Origin: Silene noctiflora
Taxonomy: Eukaryota > Streptophyta > Magnoliopsida > Caryophyllales > Caryophyllaceae
NCBI GenBank assembly: GCA_009801015.1
Contig: VHZZ01009603.1
Coordinates: 32,906 to 54,387 of the forward strand
Reading direction: 5' to 3'
Length of the DNA stretch: 21,482 bases
Each line of letters opens with the position of its first letter. Positions within the stretch are counted from its first letter, which is position 1. The notes beneath the pieces were generated by a model that was not told where the DNA came from, made no database searches, and saw only the letters and a program-made list of their open reading frames with translations. Position numbers and translations under genes: made by a program. This document shows, in pieces, positions 20,829 through 21,482 of the stretch.

Positions 20829-21003
20829 GTCTTACATAAGAGATTTATCCGTCTTTATTTTTGAAAATGGGTAGTATACCTACCCGGATTTTGATTTCTT
20901 TCGAACTAAATATTGNGTCTTACATAAGAGATTTATCCGTCTTTATTTTTGAAAATGGGTAGTATACCTACCCGGATTTTGATTTCTTTCGAACTAAATA
21001 TTG
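20829..21003. repeat. Exact 87-bp duplication separated by a single N
   Basis: 20829-20915 and 20917-21003 appear identical, joined by N at 20916. This looks like an unmerged overlap at a contig or gap-fill junction rather than a biological tandem repeat. Confidence 0.9.
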
Positions 21004-21389
21004 TCTTGATTATGTTTTGTACCCCAAATGTGGTTGGTAATGTCATGTATTATCTTATATCGTGATTTATTTCTGTCTTAAGACTCTTAAAATCTCGATA
21101 ATGGGTAGTAATTGTACCCGAATTTTGATTTTTGTACCTAATACTTGGTTTAATTGTCCTATAAGATTACAATCCTATTAATAATGCATGGTATCGTCCT
21201 AAATTGGAGAATTTTATGTTAAAATTTTCTCCGAATTTTTGTTTTATTTTATATGCCAAACGTTCATGCCAAAACTCGATTTCGTGTTTCGTCATCGATT
21301 TGATTATGTTAAAGGCCTTGGTGTTCACTGACTCATTGTGTATTCTTGAATTAGAGTCCTTATGTTGTGTAATTTCACTTAAGTCATCT

Positions 21390-21482
21390 TGTAACACCCC
21401 CATACTCCAAAGTGCCTTACCAAGGCCACCTTAGGCATAGGGATGCTACCATCTCGGTTTCCCGAGGCAATGATAATCACAA
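21390..21482 (+). mobile_element. Start of a probable Gypsy-type LTR, cut by the window end
   Basis: tgtaacacccccatactcc, followed by ccttaccaaggccacctt and ccatctcggtttcccgagg, resembles the 5' end of LTRs I recall from Caryophyllales retrotransposons. Only 93 bases are visible, so neither the element nor its orientation can be confirmed. Confidence 0.55.

Larger units (their letters stand above)
19975..21210. repeat. Diverged long direct repeats around a MITE
   Basis: 19975-20060 and 21125-21205 align: each has a ttttgatttt start, then cttggttta(a/t)ttgtc(t/c)(t/c)ataaga, then taataa...catggtat. The block gtagtatacctacccggattttgattt in between is a further relative. This indicates an older internally repeated element later interrupted by the Mutator-type MITE. 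Confidence 0.6.

Overview
This is plant nuclear DNA: AT-rich, with GT-AG introns, abundant small inverted-repeat transposons and LTR-retrotransposon-like sequence. Recurrent motifs (degenerate 'acccgaa' arrays, 'actccctctgtcc' element ends, 'cactcgatcgagtg' palindromes, an LTR-like 'tgtaacacccccat' start) suggest a Caryophyllales species, possibly Caryophyllaceae. That placement rests on memory of such repeats, not on a search.

The window holds one clear protein-coding gene. It runs right to left on the minus strand, from a leader near 18.3 kb to a stop codon at 2499. I rebuilt 19 coding exons whose splice phases all agree. They give an uninterrupted protein of 1,964 residues from the ATG at 16237, or about 1,992 if a candidate upstream exon at 17689-17731 is used. 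The C-terminal part carries a PHD finger, an extended PHD module (zinc knuckle plus second PHD), a SET domain and a post-SET motif. This is the layout of trithorax/ATX-type histone H3 lysine-4 methyltransferases. The long N-terminal part is serine-rich, mostly disordered, with a short cysteine/histidine-rich block near residues 170-240 and a conserved ARPVACGKYG block near 1276.

Layout: 1-2250 is intergenic, with a degenerate CCCGAA array, a palindromic MITE and a short tandem duplication. 2250-2498 is probable 3' UTR. 2499-16237 (or 17731) is the gene, whose larger introns hold MITEs (2822-3011, 4502-4731, 5989-6191) and local duplications (7240-7450, 7726-7789). 16238-18350 is probable leader and 5' intron with a long AAT/ATT microsatellite. 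18600-21482 is repeat-derived: a W-box-like cluster, an LTR-like block starting at 18921 with an array of short palindromes, a complete Mutator-type MITE with a 9-bp target duplication (20269-20620), an exact 87-bp duplication split by one N that looks like an assembly join, and the start of another LTR at 21390. No second gene, tRNA, rRNA or CRISPR array was found.
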